A DNA stretch of 64,000 nt, from NCBI GenBank assembly GCA_003574895.1, contig PJFB01000002.1:1-64000 (forward strand), read 5' to 3'. The notes beneath the pieces are model-generated. The model saw nothing but the letters and a program-made list of their open reading frames with translations. It was not told the origin of the DNA and did not search any database. The position numbers were made by a program, and so were the translations under genes. Origin of the DNA: Geobacter sp. GTDB taxonomy: Bacteria > Desulfobacterota > Desulfuromonadia > Geobacterales > Pseudopelobacteraceae. Below are positions 32,482-42,640 of this stretch, in pieces (position 1 is the stretch's first letter; each line of letters starts with the position of its first letter).

Positions 32482-34980
32482 ATGGCCAACAAACCACTTG
32501 TCCACAAGAAAGTGACAACATCTTTAACAGGGATTGCAGCCATGTCAGGCTTATACTTGATAAGCCGTGACAACTATCTGCTCTTCCATTCCCTTGTGGA
32601 ATTGTTTTCCGTGGTGATAGCCGGCGGCATTTTCATGATCGCCTGGAACTCGCGTCGCTTCCTGGACAACAACTACCTCGTCTTCATAGGTTCAGCCTAT
32701 ATTTTCATCGGCATAATAGACCTGCTTCACACCCTGGCCTACAAGGACATGGGAGTTTTCCCCGGTTCGGGAGCCAACCTGCCGACCCAACTCTGGATCG
32801 CTGCCCGCCTGTTGCAAAGCCTTTCCCTTTTGGCTGCGCCAATCTTCATCAACCGCAAGCTTGATCTGCGTTATGTTTTCGCCGGCTATGCCACTGTCAC
32901 TGTCCTGCTCCTACTTTCAATCTTCAACTGGAAGGTATTCCCAGCCTGTTTCGTGGACGGCATTGGGCTTACCCTTTTCAAGCAACTCAGCGAATACGCC
33001 ATCGTGATTATTCTCTGTGCCGCCCTCTGGTTAATGCTGCGCAAACGCCAAGCATTCAACCCCGATGTGTTGCACCTGCTCGCAGGCTCCATCGTGCTCC
33101 TAATTTGCACCGAACTGGCTTTTACAACCTATAACGACGTATATGGCCTAAACAATCTGGTTGGGCATTTTTTCAAGACCATAGCTTTTTATTTAATTTA
33201 CAAGGCCATGATCGAAACCGGGCTTTCCAGGCCCTATGATCTTCTTTTACGGGAATTGCGGCAAGCGAAGGAACTGCTGGAACAGAAGGTGGTGGAGCGA
33301 ACCACCGAATTGTACAACACCATCGACCTGCTGCAGGAAGAAATTATCGAACGGGAACTGACCGAAGAGGAGCTGTTGAAATCGTCCGAGGAAATTCGCA
33401 ATCTCTATGACCAAGCCCCCTGCGGCTACCATTCACTGGACAAGGACGGTGTTTTTATCCAGATCAATGATACCGAACTCCAATGGCTGGGATACAGCCG
33501 GGAAGAGGTGGTCGGGAAACTCAAATTCTCAGATCTGCTGACCAAGTCGAGTTTGCAGACATTTCAGGCCAGTTTCCCCAGATTCAAGGAACTGGGCCGA
33601 GAGCAGGACATAGAATTCGACCTGGTCCGCAAAGACGGCTCCATTCTACCGGTGCTCCTCAGCGCTACGGCAATTGCCGACCTCAATGGCAACTATGCGT
33701 TGAGCAGATCGACCATCTATGACATCACGGAGCGCAAACGGCTTGAAAACAATATCCTCCGCATGAACCGGCTTTACAGGGTTCTGAGTGCAACCAACCA
33801 TGCCATAGTGCATAACACGGAGAAAGATACCTTGTTTCAAGATATCTGCCGAAGCGCTGTCGAGCATGGCGGCTTCCGGATGGCCTGGATCGGACTTGTG
33901 GATACTGAAACAGGGATTATAAAGCCGGCGGCTTGGGATGGCGCAAACAACGGCTATCTGGACGAAATTCGCATCTCAGCCAAAAATGAGCCGGAAGGAT
34001 GCGGGCCAACCGGTTTGGCAATACGGGAAGGAACCTACTACATCTGCAACGATTTCATGAACGACCCTTCTACCCTTCCCTGGCATGATAAAGCACTGGA
34101 GCGGGGATTTTTCGCATCGGCAGCAATTGCCCTGAAATCGGATGACAGGGTAATCGGAGCCTTCACAATCTACGCTGGTGAACCGAATTTTTTCGATGAG
34201 GGACTGGTTAAGCTGCTGATCGAGATGGCAATGGACATCTCATTTGCCCTCGGCAGCCTTGACCGTGTCGAGGCTCTGCGTAAAAAGGATCAGATGCTGC
34301 TGCTGCAGAGCCGCCAGGCCGCCATGGGAGAGATGATCGGCAATATTGCCCACCAGTGGCGCCAGCCACTCAATACCTTGGGCCTTACGATACAGGCCCT
34401 TCCCCTCATGAATAAAATGAACGCATGCAGCCAGGAGTATCTGGACGAAATGGCGGCAAAAGTCATGCGGATCATCACACACATGTCGCAAACCATAGAT
34501 GATTTCAGAAACTATTTCAGACCTGACAAGGAAGTGGTCCAGTTCAACGCCAAAGAAGCCGTCACCAAAGCGGTCTCTTTCATCGAAGCGAGTTTCAGGG
34601 AACTGCATATCGACATTGAAGTCGCAGCAGCAGACGCCCCTGTTATCAATGGGTTCCCGAACGAATACTCCCAAGTTCTCCTCAATATCCTGATCAACGC
34701 CAGGGATGCGTTGGCAGACAGAAAAATCGCAACGCCCAAGGTGGTTATAAGCATCGGTACGGAAAACGGGAAAGCAGTTGTAACCATTAGCGACAATGCC
34801 GGCGGAATCCCTGAAACCATAATGGACAAGATTTTCGAACCTTATTTCACTACCAAAGGTTCTGAGAAGGGGACCGGTATCGGCCTGTTCATGTCAAAAT
34901 CGATAATTGAAAAGAATATGAATGGCCATATTACAGCGCGGAATATCGACAACGGGGCTGAATTCAGGATAGCCGTTTAA
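32482..34980 (+). CDS. Sensor histidine kinase with MASE3-like, PAS and GAF domains
   Basis: The 832-residue product has an N-terminal multi-helix membrane domain (about 1-230) with the MASE3-type block YLVFIGSAYIFIGIIDLLHTLAYKDMGVF. A coiled coil, a PAS domain (about 300-415), a GAF domain (about 435-590) and a kinase core follow. The phospho-acceptor is H624 (IAHQWRQPLN), and ATP-binding blocks are DNAGGIPE and GTGIGL. It is an orphan kinase with no adjacent response regulator. GGAGGGAG precedes ATG 32482. The signal is unknown. Confidence 0.92.
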   Translation: MANKPLVHKKVTTSLTGIAAMSGLYLISRDNYLLFHSLVELFSVVIAGGIFMIAWNSRRFLDNNYLVFIGSAYIFIGIIDLLHTLAYKDMGVFPGSGANLPTQLWIAARLLQSLSLLAAPIFINRKLDLRYVFAGYATVTVLLLLSIFNWKVFPACFVDGIGLTLFKQLSEYAIVIILCAALWLMLRKRQAFNPDVLHLLAGSIVLLICTELAFTTYNDVYGLNNLVGHFFKTIAFYLIYKAMIETGLSRPYDLLLRELRQAKELLEQKVVERTTELYNTIDLLQEEIIERELTEEELLKSSEEIRNLYDQAPCGYHSLDKDGVFIQINDTELQWLGYSREEVVGKLKFSDLLTKSSLQTFQASFPRFKELGREQDIEFDLVRKDGSILPVLLSATAIADLNGNYALSRSTIYDITERKRLENNILRMNRLYRVLSATNHAIVHNTEKDTLFQDICRSAVEHGGFRMAWIGLVDTETGIIKPAAWDGANNGYLDEIRISAKNEPEGCGPTGLAIREGTYYICNDFMNDPSTLPWHDKALERGFFASAAIALKSDDRVIGAFTIYAGEPNFFDEGLVKLLIEMAMDISFALGSLDRVEALRKKDQMLLLQSRQAAMGEMIGNIAHQWRQPLNTLGLTIQALPLMNKMNACSQEYLDEMAAKVMRIITHMSQTIDDFRNYFRPDKEVVQFNAKEAVTKAVSFIEASFRELHIDIEVAAADAPVINGFPNEYSQVLLNILINARDALADRKIATPKVVISIGTENGKAVVTISDNAGGIPETIMDKIFEPYFTTKGSEKGTGIGLFMSKSIIEKNMNGHITARNIDNGAEFRIAV

Positions 34981-35025
34981 AATGAATTTCTCTGTATCTC
35001 CTACGCTTGAAAATCCAGGGCTATA

Positions 35026-35049
35026 ACACCTCGATTCAAGTCGAGGTGT
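35026..35049. other. Hairpin after the sensor kinase gene
   Basis: A perfect 9-bp stem ACACCTCGA/TCGAGGTGT with a 6-base loop lies 45 bp after the kinase stop. There is no T run, so it is only a weak terminator candidate. Confidence 0.5.
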
Positions 35050-35088
35050 CATGGCCAGCGACGCGGTGCTAAAATCAGATTTCGCCTT

Positions 35089-35301
35089 TCAGCTGAGCTT
35101 GTCATAATCTCCGCTTACATACGGGAAAATTTCATGGTGGACCTCGTGATCAAGGGTTGCGATCCTGCCGCACGATGTACAAAGGTACTTTTCTCCGCTT
35201 GTCGCGAAGTCGCTCCTCATGCACTCTTCACTCCAAATCTTGACATCACACCCTTTTTCCTGCGCTAGCATCGTTTCCATATTCGTATCAGAGTATGCCA
35301 T
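35089..35301 (-). CDS. Small hypothetical protein with a zinc-ribbon-like motif
   Basis: The 70-residue product contains YLCTSCGRIATLDHEVHHEIFP. C-x-x-C followed by a histidine cluster suggests metal binding. Start chosen: ATG 35301, with AAAGGGGG upstream; another ATG two codons earlier is possible. Isolated gene. Confidence 0.55.
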   Translation of the reverse strand: MAYSDTNMETMLAQEKGCDVKIWSEECMRSDFATSGEKYLCTSCGRIATLDHEVHHEIFPYVSGDYDKLS

Positions 35302-35603
35302 GATCATGGCCCCCTTTCCTTTTTGTTACATTATAACATGAGTGCTCATAGGGCATGGGCAATATTGTTGTTCCAAACCCTGCCTGTTTTTTCAGCATGG
35401 CAGTTCATTTTACGGCATAACCATCTCCAAACCCATGGAAACAACACGTTTTTGTGGCATCGCCAGACTTGGCAAAAAGATTGCATAAATAGAAAACAAG
35501 GCTATTAAGAATTTATTCTCAGCTTAATACTGAACAACCAGCCGGCACTGGCAAATATCACTGCAATGCAATGGATCTAGAGAGAGGGGAAAGGAGAACA
35601 GTC
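35302..35603. other. Intergenic stretch without a visible gene
   Basis: It separates the divergent small ORFs at 35089-35301 and 35604-35768. It is AT-rich and contains no ORF with a ribosome-binding site. It presumably carries the promoters of both. Confidence 0.5.
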
Positions 35604-35768
35604 ATGTTCGTCAACTGCTATGATGGTTACGGCTTCTGCCTTTTCGCTGTTCGAGCCAAGGAAGGTATCAAGGCCGACATACTCGGGGAATTCATCTGCA
35701 ATTTAAACGAATTGATCGACTTCTGGTGCGTAGCAAACGAACCCGAAGGTGCTGTAGTCAGGTACTGA
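35604..35768 (+). CDS. Small hypothetical protein of 54 residues
   Basis: AAAGGAG lies upstream of ATG 35604. The product begins FVNCYDGYGFCLFAVRAKEG and is acidic at its end. It has no recognised family. The good ribosome-binding site and balanced composition support it, but it is short and isolated. Confidence 0.5.
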   Translation: MFVNCYDGYGFCLFAVRAKEGIKADILGEFICNLNELIDFWCVANEPEGAVVRY

Positions 35769-35987
35769 TGCCAAGTCGCGTTCATACGCTACGTTTATTG
35801 ACCCCATTACCGGCTCTCCAACGTAGCGTTTGACTATGCCTGCGACGCCCCTCCCATATCCACAAAACAGATACAACAGCCTGGAAGCATTCAGAATATC
35901 AATTTGCCTTTAAGGTATGAATATCTTAATCTTGTCCTCCAATTCCCACTCAAAGGCAACCCAGCCCCTGTGGACAGGAGAGGCAAT

Positions 35988-36743
35988 ATGATCAGACATA
36001 CCAGAACAGTGCTCGCAATAGTAGTTACATTCATCGTACTGTCAATAGCGCCTGCGTTGAGAGCGGAACAGCAGAAATCCTTAATAACAACCATTTCCAC
36101 TGAGCAATTAATAGATATGCTTGCGGCAGCGGAACCGAAACCCCTCGTCATTGATGCGCGAACCCCCGGAGAGTTCGAGGAGGTGCATATCAAAGATGCA
36201 ATCAACATCTCCGAGGAGATGATGAAAAAGGATCCATCCCTGTTGCCGGCCGATCACACCTGCAAACTGGTTTTCTACTGCAATGGCGTCAAATGCGGAA
36301 AAAGCAAAAAAGTGGCCAAGCTGGCAATCGAACGAGGCTACGACAACGTGTATGTGTATGCCGAAGGAATGCCGGTCTGGGAAGAGAAGGGAATGCCTAT
36401 CTATGCCGGCGCCGGCTATGAGAAAAAGGTCGAAACCAGTAAACTCAAGCCGCTGGAATTGAAGTCCATCATCGACACCAAGCCGGGGTCTTTTACGATT
36501 GTTGACGTCCGCGACCAGTCGGAATTCTTGGCCGGTCACATCCCCGGTGCAATCAACATCCCCGCAGCCGTTTTCGCATCCGGCTCAGGGGTCCTTGACA
36601 AGGAAAAACGCATCGTAGTCTACTGCAACTCCGGCGGCCGGAGCTACAACGCCTACCGCAAGCTACAAAAGCTGGCTTATCCGAACATAAGCCAGGTGAT
36701 TTTTGCCGACTGGGAAGCAGCCGGGTTACCGGTAGAGAAATAA
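35988..36743 (+). CDS. Secreted protein with two rhodanese domains
   Basis: The 251-residue product has a signal peptide (about 1-26, ending ALRAEQ), then two rhodanese domains. Both active-site loops keep the cysteine: VFYCNGVKCGKS (first) and VVYCNSGGRSYN (second). Rhodaneses transfer sulfur atoms; a periplasmic pair suggests thiosulfate, polysulfide or protein-persulfide chemistry. Start chosen: ATG 35988 behind AGGAGAGG. A terminator follows the stop. Confidence 0.9.
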   Translation: MIRHTRTVLAIVVTFIVLSIAPALRAEQQKSLITTISTEQLIDMLAAAEPKPLVIDARTPGEFEEVHIKDAINISEEMMKKDPSLLPADHTCKLVFYCNGVKCGKSKKVAKLAIERGYDNVYVYAEGMPVWEEKGMPIYAGAGYEKKVETSKLKPLELKSIIDTKPGSFTIVDVRDQSEFLAGHIPGAINIPAAVFASGSGVLDKEKRIVVYCNSGGRSYNAYRKLQKLAYPNISQVIFADWEAAGLPVEK

Positions 36744-36782
36744 CCTTTATCTTGCCGTAACTCCACCAGACGGAAAGAATGA

Positions 36783-36815
36783 AGCCCTGCCTCCAAAACG
36801 GAAGCAGGGCTTTTT
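36783..36815 (+). terminator. Terminator of the rhodanese gene
   Basis: The stem AGCCCTGC/GCAGGGCT with an inner TCC/GGA pair ends in TTTTT. It stands between the rhodanese gene and the convergent ftsH gene. Confidence 0.9.
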
Positions 36816-36863
36816 CACAAGTTTTAGTCATGCCTCAAACTTATTGCACAAAAATTCATCACA

Positions 36864-38711
36864 TCATTGGTTATTCCCTATAATATCGTCAACCCGACCA
36901 CCATCAAGAGTTTCCTCCTCCTGGAGCGCTTCAGCCAGCAGGTCGAGCTTTGGCCGATTAGCGGTCAGGATATCCTCTGCCTGCTGCTCTGCCCTGCGTA
37001 TAAACATGGCAATCTCCTGGTCGATACGCCAGGCCATTGCCTCGGAAAACGTCTTCTCCTCGGCAAGCTTCCTTCCCAGGAAAGGATGTTCTTCTCCTCT
37101 GCTGAAAGTCATCGGTCCAACCTTTTCGCTCATGCCCCACTGACAAACCATCTTTTCCGCCAGATCGGTCACCATCTTCAGGTCGCTCTGGGCACCGGTG
37201 GATACTTCGCCATATACCAGCCGTTCGGCTATCCTGCCACCCATGGCAACGGCCAGACGATTTTCCAGATAGCTCTGCGGGTAGTGGTAGCGGTCATCCT
37301 CGGGAAGTTGCTGGGTAATGCCCAAGGCCATGCCGCGAGGTATGATGGTCACCTTATGGATCGGATCCGTGCCGGGAAGCAACTTGGCCACCAGGGTATG
37401 TCCCGCCTCATGGTAAGCAGTGATCCGCTTTTCCTCAGAAGAGATGAACATCTTGCGCTCGCCACCCATAAGAATTTTATCCTTGGCCTTTTCCAGGTGT
37501 TCCTTGGTGACGGTGGCTGCTCCTTCCCGGGAAGCCAGGATAGCGCCCTCATTTACCAGGTTTTCAAGATCGGCGCCGGTCATGCCGGGAGTGCCGCGGG
37601 CAATGACCGCCAGATCGACCCCCTCTGCCAGGGCAATCTTGCGCACATGCACTCTCAGGATTTTCTCGCGGTCGCGCCAATCCGGGCGCTCTATGACAAC
37701 ATGCCGGTCAAAACGGCCCGGACGGAGTAATGCCGGATCAAGGACATCGGGGCGGTTGGTTGCAGCCAGGACTATGACCTCCTCGTGCTGGTCAAAGCCG
37801 TCCATTTCGGAAAGCAGTTGATTCAGGGTCTGCTCCCGCTCGTCGTGGCCGCCACCGAAACCAGCGCCACGACTCCGCCCGACAGCATCCAGTTCGTCTA
37901 TGAATATAATGCTGGGGGCTGCTTTCTTGGCATTGGCAAACAGGTCCCTAACTCGACTGGCACCGACACCCACGAACATTTCGATAAACTGGGAAGCTGA
38001 AATGCTGAAGAAGGTTACCCCGGCTTCACCGGCCACGGCCCGGGCCAACAGAGTCTTGCCTGTCCCGGGAGGGCCGACCAGCAGAACCCCTTTGGGGACC
38101 TTGCCGCCGATCTGCTCAAACTGTTTCGGGTTCCGCAGATAGTCGACAATTTCCCTTAACTCCTGTTTGCTGCTTTCCATGCCGGCCACATCGTCGAAAT
38201 TAACAGTTATCTTTTCCTCGGCCGTATATTTTCTGGCGCCTGAGCGGGCAAACCCTCCCAACCCACCAGGTCCCTGGCTGCGCATGCTGCGCATCCCTAT
38301 TAACCAGATCCCGAGCAGCAGCAGCCACGGAGCAGTAAAGATAAGGGCATTTGCAAGGGGTGATAACTCTGTGGAGACCGCAGTGACATCGACCTTTTTT
38401 GCGGTCAGGTCAGTCATCAAGGTCTGATCGGCAAAGGCCGGCATAACAGTGCTGAAACTGGCCACTTCGCGTACCACCGCTTTACCCTGAATGGTTTCAG
38501 CCAACTTGACCTTTGTCCGGAATTCGCCGGTAATGGAAGCACCCTTGATCCTGATCTTTTTAATATTGTCCGCTGCCAATTCACTGCGAAAACGGCTGTA
38601 GCTTATCATGCCCCTGTTCTCTTCCTGCGTCAGGAGATAACTGTATGACGCTTTAAACAGGAGGGCGAACAACATGATGATTGCCAATAATCTCCAGGGG
38701 ACTTGCGACAT
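36864..38711 (-). CDS. ftsH: ATP-dependent zinc metalloprotease FtsH
   Basis: The 615-residue product has two membrane helices (about 5-25 and 120-138) around a periplasmic domain. The AAA+ module follows with Walker A GPPGTGKT (213-220), Walker B IIFIDELD (about 267-274) and the SRH region [20 protein letters not shown]. The protease domain has the zinc motif HEAGH (about 434-438). It degrades misfolded membrane proteins and some cytosolic regulators. Start chosen: ATG 38711 (SQVPW follows) with GGCAGGAA upstream; a longer frame starts at 38735. Confidence 0.96.
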   Translation of the reverse strand: MSQVPWRLLAIIMLFALLFKASYSYLLTQEENRGMISYSRFRSELAADNIKKIRIKGASITGEFRTKVKLAETIQGKAVVREVASFSTVMPAFADQTLMTDLTAKKVDVTAVSTELSPLANALIFTAPWLLLLGIWLIGMRSMRSQGPGGLGGFARSGARKYTAEEKITVNFDDVAGMESSKQELREIVDYLRNPKQFEQIGGKVPKGVLLVGPPGTGKTLLARAVAGEAGVTFFSISASQFIEMFVGVGASRVRDLFANAKKAAPSIIFIDELDAVGRSRGAGFGGGHDEREQTLNQLLSEMDGFDQHEEVIVLAATNRPDVLDPALLRPGRFDRHVVIERPDWRDREKILRVHVRKIALAEGVDLAVIARGTPGMTGADLENLVNEGAILASREGAATVTKEHLEKAKDKILMGGERKMFISSEEKRITAYHEAGHTLVAKLLPGTDPIHKVTIIPRGMALGITQQLPEDDRYHYPQSYLENRLAVAMGGRIAERLVYGEVSTGAQSDLKMVTDLAEKMVCQWGMSEKVGPMTFSRGEEHPFLGRKLAEEKTFSEAMAWRIDQEIAMFIRRAEQQAEDILTANRPKLDLLAEALQEEETLDGGRVDDIIGNNQ

Positions 38712-38758
38712 GGTTCCTGCCTTTCTTGATGACACTCCCGATGATTTTATAGTTTATC

Positions 38759-38779
38759 CTTGTCAATGAAATTGACAAG
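38759..38779. promoter_or_regulatory. Palindrome between divergent ftsH and helix-turn-helix genes
   Basis: A perfect 9-bp inverted repeat CTTGTCAAT/ATTGACAAG with a 3-base spacer. Each arm contains TTGACA facing outwards, but well-spaced -10 boxes are not evident. It may be an operator or overlapping -35 elements for the two divergent genes. Confidence 0.5.
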
Positions 38780-38865
38780 CTGGAAAGACGCATGCGATTT
38801 CCGGAGAGTGATCCGACTTTTTGGGTATATAATTTTATTAGATAGTCCGGGGAAAGGAGCGAGTC

Positions 38866-39048
38866 ATGTCATTAATCAAGAGTTGGTACACGGTCGAAGA
38901 AGCTGCGGCAAAATACGGACTGAGCACCTCCCAAATATATGAATGGGTGGAAGATGGCTTGGTTCGCACCGAGGGGGAAAAAGGCAAGATATCCCAGGTT
39001 AATGGCGATGATATTGAGCGGGAACTGCTGATGACAGCTTCGGTTTGA
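38866..39048 (+). CDS. Excisionase/MerR-type helix-turn-helix protein
   Basis: The 60-residue product is a single winged helix-turn-helix (YTVEEAAAKYGLSTSQIYEWVEDGLVRTEG) of the HTH_17 type used by excisionases and small regulators. GGAAAGGAG precedes ATG 38866. It lies divergent from ftsH across a palindrome and is followed four bases later by a small membrane protein gene, so the two probably form an operon. No mobile element is visible here, so a regulatory role is likelier than excision. Confidence 0.75.
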   Translation: MSLIKSWYTVEEAAAKYGLSTSQIYEWVEDGLVRTEGEKGKISQVNGDDIERELLMTASV

Positions 39049-39052
39049 GCCC

Positions 39053-39241
39053 ATGAAAATTTACAAGTCAAAAGTCTGGTCGCCGGTGGAAATCGTCAGC
39101 CTGAAATTGAGTGCGATCTTGTTCGGCATGATTGCCGGAGCTTATTTTTCAGAGTTTACAAAGCAGTATGTGTTGATATTCGCTCTGGTAGCCTTAATTC
39201 TCGCCATCAAGCCTACTCATTCTTACTTCAGGGGCAGTTAA
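39053..39241 (+). CDS. Small membrane protein of 62 residues
   Basis: Two hydrophobic segments (about 17-33 and 38-53) make up most of the protein. No family is recognised. It begins four bases after the stop of the helix-turn-helix gene, which supports a two-gene operon. Confidence 0.55.
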   Translation: MKIYKSKVWSPVEIVSLKLSAILFGMIAGAYFSEFTKQYVLIFALVALILAIKPTHSYFRGS

Positions 39242-39335
39242 TCGACATGGAAGCCATGGCAACGAAAGATATTAAAAAACCTCCGGGAGATTGAAGGCAC
39301 GGAGGTCGGAGGAGAGGAATCATGTGGGATGGCAG

Positions 39336-40076
39336 TTAATCCCGCTTCCTCAGGTAACTGAGAAACTCTTCGCAGGTGAGTTGTTTTTTGCTGACCAAAT
39401 GGGCAATTTCGCGACTCAAGGCGTTCTTCTCGCCTTCCTTCAACTCCGCTTTCAAGAGTACGAACATTGGGGTATTCCGACTGTAGGGATAAATCCTGAA
39501 TTTTTCCAGCAGCTCAAAGGCCGACATATCGGACAGCATCATGCTGCAGAAGGCCATATATTTGGGCTTGATGGAGACCAGGGCCATGGCTTCCTTGCCG
39601 GTATAGCCCTTGACCACCTCGAAGCCCACCGACTCTATCGCCTTTGACAGCTTCTCCTCGCCTGTACGGGATACGACCAGCGCCTGGAGATCCCAGGTTT
39701 CGGCCTCCTCGGTCAGACCGTAAACCGCCAATCGCTCCAGCAGATAGTGTTCATCCACCGGCAGTGTGAAGAAGCCGGCCACCGGGAAAACACCACCCAC
39801 CTTGCCTTTTTCGCTGAGATATACTGGCAGGACCGGGATATTGCAGATGGCTGGATCGCCTTTGATCTTGAGCAGCAGCCCCCAGCCATCTTCAGAGAAT
39901 GGAGAAATATCCAGAATGATTCCCAGAGGTCGTCCTGCCGCAAGGTTTTCCACCTGCTCCAGGCGACTGGAATAGCCGCTTTGAGCGAGATAGGCGGTAA
40001 TGAGCTGCTCACGGCCCTCACCCGGTTTTACACCTAGAATCCACAGCTCTCTGATGGTTTCGGTTTCGTGTGCCAT
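39336..40076 (-). CDS. Protein with two degenerate receiver-like domains
   Basis: The 246-residue product contains two CheY-like halves (about 8-120 and 125-246). The first keeps an aspartate at the phosphorylation position (IILDIS). In the second the matching strand reads YMAFCSMMLSD, without it. The conserved lysine region is also weak. Such tandem pseudo-receivers usually act as adaptors by binding rather than phosphorylation. Start chosen: ATG 40076 with CAGGAG upstream. No output domain and no adjacent kinase. Confidence 0.6.
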   Translation of the reverse strand: MAHETETIRELWILGVKPGEGREQLITAYLAQSGYSSRLEQVENLAAGRPLGIILDISPFSEDGWGLLLKIKGDPAICNIPVLPVYLSEKGKVGGVFPVAGFFTLPVDEHYLLERLAVYGLTEEAETWDLQALVVSRTGEEKLSKAIESVGFEVVKGYTGKEAMALVSIKPKYMAFCSMMLSDMSAFELLEKFRIYPYSRNTPMFVLLKAELKEGEKNALSREIAHLVSKKQLTCEEFLSYLRKRD

Positions 40077-40185
40077 GGTTGCTCCTGTCATTCCACACCG
40101 TTAGATAGCTGATCTCATAGCAGATTTGTCATTAAAAAACCACATAAAACAGGCAGGAATGTGGATAATGGCGAACGAACTCTGC

Positions 40186-41652
40186 TCAGGCGTAGCGCTC
40201 CAGCACCCTTTCGATGATGTTGGTGGTGGATTTACCGTCAACAAAAGAGACCAGTTCCACCCGGCCGCCATAGGCTTCCACTACATCTTTGCCCACTACA
40301 GTATCAGGTGTATAGTCACCACCCTTGGCAAGGATAAGCGGCTTGAGCGCGGTTATCAACTCCAGTGGCGTGTCCTCCTCGAAGATTACCACATAATCGA
40401 TACAGTCCAAGGCCGCCAGAATATGGGCCCGCTCCTCTTCCCCGATCAGCGGGCGCTTTTCGCCTTTGAGCCGGCGCACCGAGGCGTCGCTGTTCAGGCC
40501 CAGTACCAACAGGTCGCCTAGGGCGCGAGCCTTCTGCAGGTACTTGACGTGCCCGGCATGGAGCAAGTCAAAGCAGCCGTTAGTAAAAACGATACGCTTC
40601 CCCCGCGACCGCTCGGCCTCGATAATGGCGGTCAGCACATCAAGGTTTTTGATCTTGGATTCACTGTCGTTGTGAGTGAGGGCTACGGCGGCGATAATCT
40701 CGTCAGGCGATACCGTGGAAGTGCCCAGCTTGGCAACGGCAATGCCGGCAGCTATGTTGGCAAGGCGGGCTGACTCCGGCATTCCCAGTCCGGCGGCCAG
40801 GCCTGCCGCCAACGAAGCCAGCACGGTGTCGCCGGCACCGGAAACGTCGAAGACCTCGCGGGCCACGGTAGGTATGTGCATTGTTCCCGCAGCACGGGAG
40901 AAAAGCGACATGCCTTCTTCGCTACGGGTGATCAGCAGTGATTCAAGTCCGGCAGTGTCCATGATAACCGCTGCCGCGCGTTCGAGAGACTGCTGATCGA
41001 TTATGGCAACACCGGAAGCGGCTTCGGCTTCCTTGCGATTCGGAGTCAGTATGGTAGCACCGCGATAGCGGGCATAGTCGGTACCCTTTGGGTCCACCAA
41101 TACTGGAATGCCGCCGGAATGGGCCACGGCAATGGCTGTCTCGATAACCCGGGGAGTCAGCACTCCCTTTGAATAATCCGACAGCAGGATGACATTGAAA
41201 CCGGCGGCATTGGCAACAAGCCAGTCGCAGATCTGCTGCTCTGAATCAATGGAAAGCGGATCGCGCGATTCGCGATCAATCCTTACGATCTGCTGGTTGG
41301 CGGCCACAACCCGCGTTTTGCGGCTGGTTTTGCGGGCCGGGTCGCGGAAAACCGCCCCGCTGTCCACATCCTGTCGGCTCAGGGCCTTGAGCAGGGTCCA
41401 GCCATTCTCGTCTTCGCCCACCACGGAACAAACAGCCACCCTTGCCCCCAGCGCAGCCAGGTTGTTGACCACGTTGCCGGCACCACCCAGGCGCAACTCC
41501 TCGCGAATAACATCCACCACCTGCACCGGCGCCTCTGGCGAGATCCGCTCGGCCTTGCCCCACAGATACTCATCCATCATCAGGTCGCCGATCACCAGAC
41601 AGCGGATATTGCGGATGTGGCTAAAAAGGGATTCGATTGTTTTGCGGTCCAT
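40186..41652 (-). CDS. hldE: Bifunctional heptose kinase/adenylyltransferase HldE
   Basis: The 488-residue product has an N-terminal ribokinase-type domain (GDLMMDEYLWGKAERISPEAPVQV; DVSGAGDTVLA as the anion-binding motif) and a C-terminal nucleotidyltransferase domain (FTNGCFDLLHAGHVKYLQ, then GLNSDASVRRLKGEKRPL). It phosphorylates D-glycero-D-manno-heptose 7-phosphate and later adds AMP, making the precursor of ADP-heptose for the LPS core. Start chosen: ATG 41652, preceded by TGGAG. The gmhA gene of the same pathway lies two genes upstream. Confidence 0.96.
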   Translation of the reverse strand: MDRKTIESLFSHIRNIRCLVIGDLMMDEYLWGKAERISPEAPVQVVDVIREELRLGGAGNVVNNLAALGARVAVCSVVGEDENGWTLLKALSRQDVDSGAVFRDPARKTSRKTRVVAANQQIVRIDRESRDPLSIDSEQQICDWLVANAAGFNVILLSDYSKGVLTPRVIETAIAVAHSGGIPVLVDPKGTDYARYRGATILTPNRKEAEAASGVAIIDQQSLERAAAVIMDTAGLESLLITRSEEGMSLFSRAAGTMHIPTVAREVFDVSGAGDTVLASLAAGLAAGLGMPESARLANIAAGIAVAKLGTSTVSPDEIIAAVALTHNDSESKIKNLDVLTAIIEAERSRGKRIVFTNGCFDLLHAGHVKYLQKARALGDLLVLGLNSDASVRRLKGEKRPLIGEEERAHILAALDCIDYVVIFEEDTPLELITALKPLILAKGGDYTPDTVVGKDVVEAYGGRVELVSFVDGKSTTNIIERVLERYA

Positions 41653-41689
41653 AAGCTTCTCCAGCAGAGGCGGCAGCACTGGGGCGCCT

Positions 41690-42640
41690 CTACATATTCA
41701 TCCTGTCCAGTATCCCCGCCGCCAGGAGCGGAATCATGATTTCGTGATGGCCGGTGATGGTCAGGCCGCGGCTGTCGCCGGCCGTTGGACGTTTGACCAC
41801 GTTCTGCAGGGGGCGGTAATGCTGCTGCATGTCGAAATTTGCCGTAGTAAAATGATCCACATGAAAGCCCAGGTTCTGAGCGATGGAGAGGGCCTTGAGA
41901 AATACTTCCGGCATGATCACGGCACTGCCGATGTTGATGAACACCCCGCCGTTGCCGAGCGTGGCCACCACGGAGGTGAACAACCGGAAATCGGTGAAGG
42001 TCGCCTGCCCCAGCACCGCTCCATCGGCAGCGGGGTGTTGGTGGATGATGTCCGTACCCACCGCTACATGCACGGTGGCAGGGATGCCTTTTTCAAAGCA
42101 GGTGGCCAAGAGGCTGAATTCCCGGTGGGGATTGTTGTTCTCGACAATGAAGCGGCCCAGCGCCTCGCCGTAGCCGCTCCCTTGGGCCAGGCCGGCTTTC
42201 AGGGCGCCGTTGATGTCGCGGCCGGTTTCCTCGGCCATGCCAAAAGTGCCGCAATGCAGCACCGCCCCCACATCTTCGCTGGTCTCGCCGATCAGGGAGA
42301 TTTCATAGTCATGGATGCTGGCAGAACCATTCATGGCCACAGCCGTTATGACATCGGACTCGATAAGTTTCTTCAACACCGGTTGCAGGCCACACTTTAT
42401 GACATGCCCACCGATGGCGATTACGACCGGTTTGTCCTTGCTGCGGGCCTCGACAACAGAGTTTATTACCGCATTGAGGTTCTTGGCCCCAAGTTGATTG
42501 GGCAAAGCCGCCAAAAGGACTGTGATGCTCATGCCGGAGGTGATGTCACCGGCAAAGTCCCGTTGCAGCGAGACCTTGTTCCTGCGCTCTGCAATCGGGT
42601 AGGTTGCAACGCCAGAGAGATCCATGGGTTTGAGTTTCAT
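41690..42640 (-). CDS. Conserved protein with a deoxyhypusine synthase-like fold (tentative)
   Basis: The 316-residue product contains nucleotide-binding-type segments ([62 protein letters not shown]). The arrangement reminds me of the deoxyhypusine synthase-like family, although the catalytic lysine region of true eukaryotic enzymes is not obvious. Bacteria lack eIF5A, so the substrate must be different. The gene overlaps the gmhA stop by four bases (ATGA) and precedes hldE, so it is locked into the heptose operon. I cannot assign a reaction. Confidence 0.5.
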   Translation of the reverse strand: MKLKPMDLSGVATYPIAERRNKVSLQRDFAGDITSGMSITVLLAALPNQLGAKNLNAVINSVVEARSKDKPVVIAIGGHVIKCGLQPVLKKLIESDVITAVAMNGSASIHDYEISLIGETSEDVGAVLHCGTFGMAEETGRDINGALKAGLAQGSGYGEALGRFIVENNNPHREFSLLATCFEKGIPATVHVAVGTDIIHQHPAADGAVLGQATFTDFRLFTSVVATLGNGGVFINIGSAVIMPEVFLKALSIAQNLGFHVDHFTTANFDMQQHYRPLQNVVKRPTAGDSRGLTITGHHEIMIPLLAAGILDRMNM

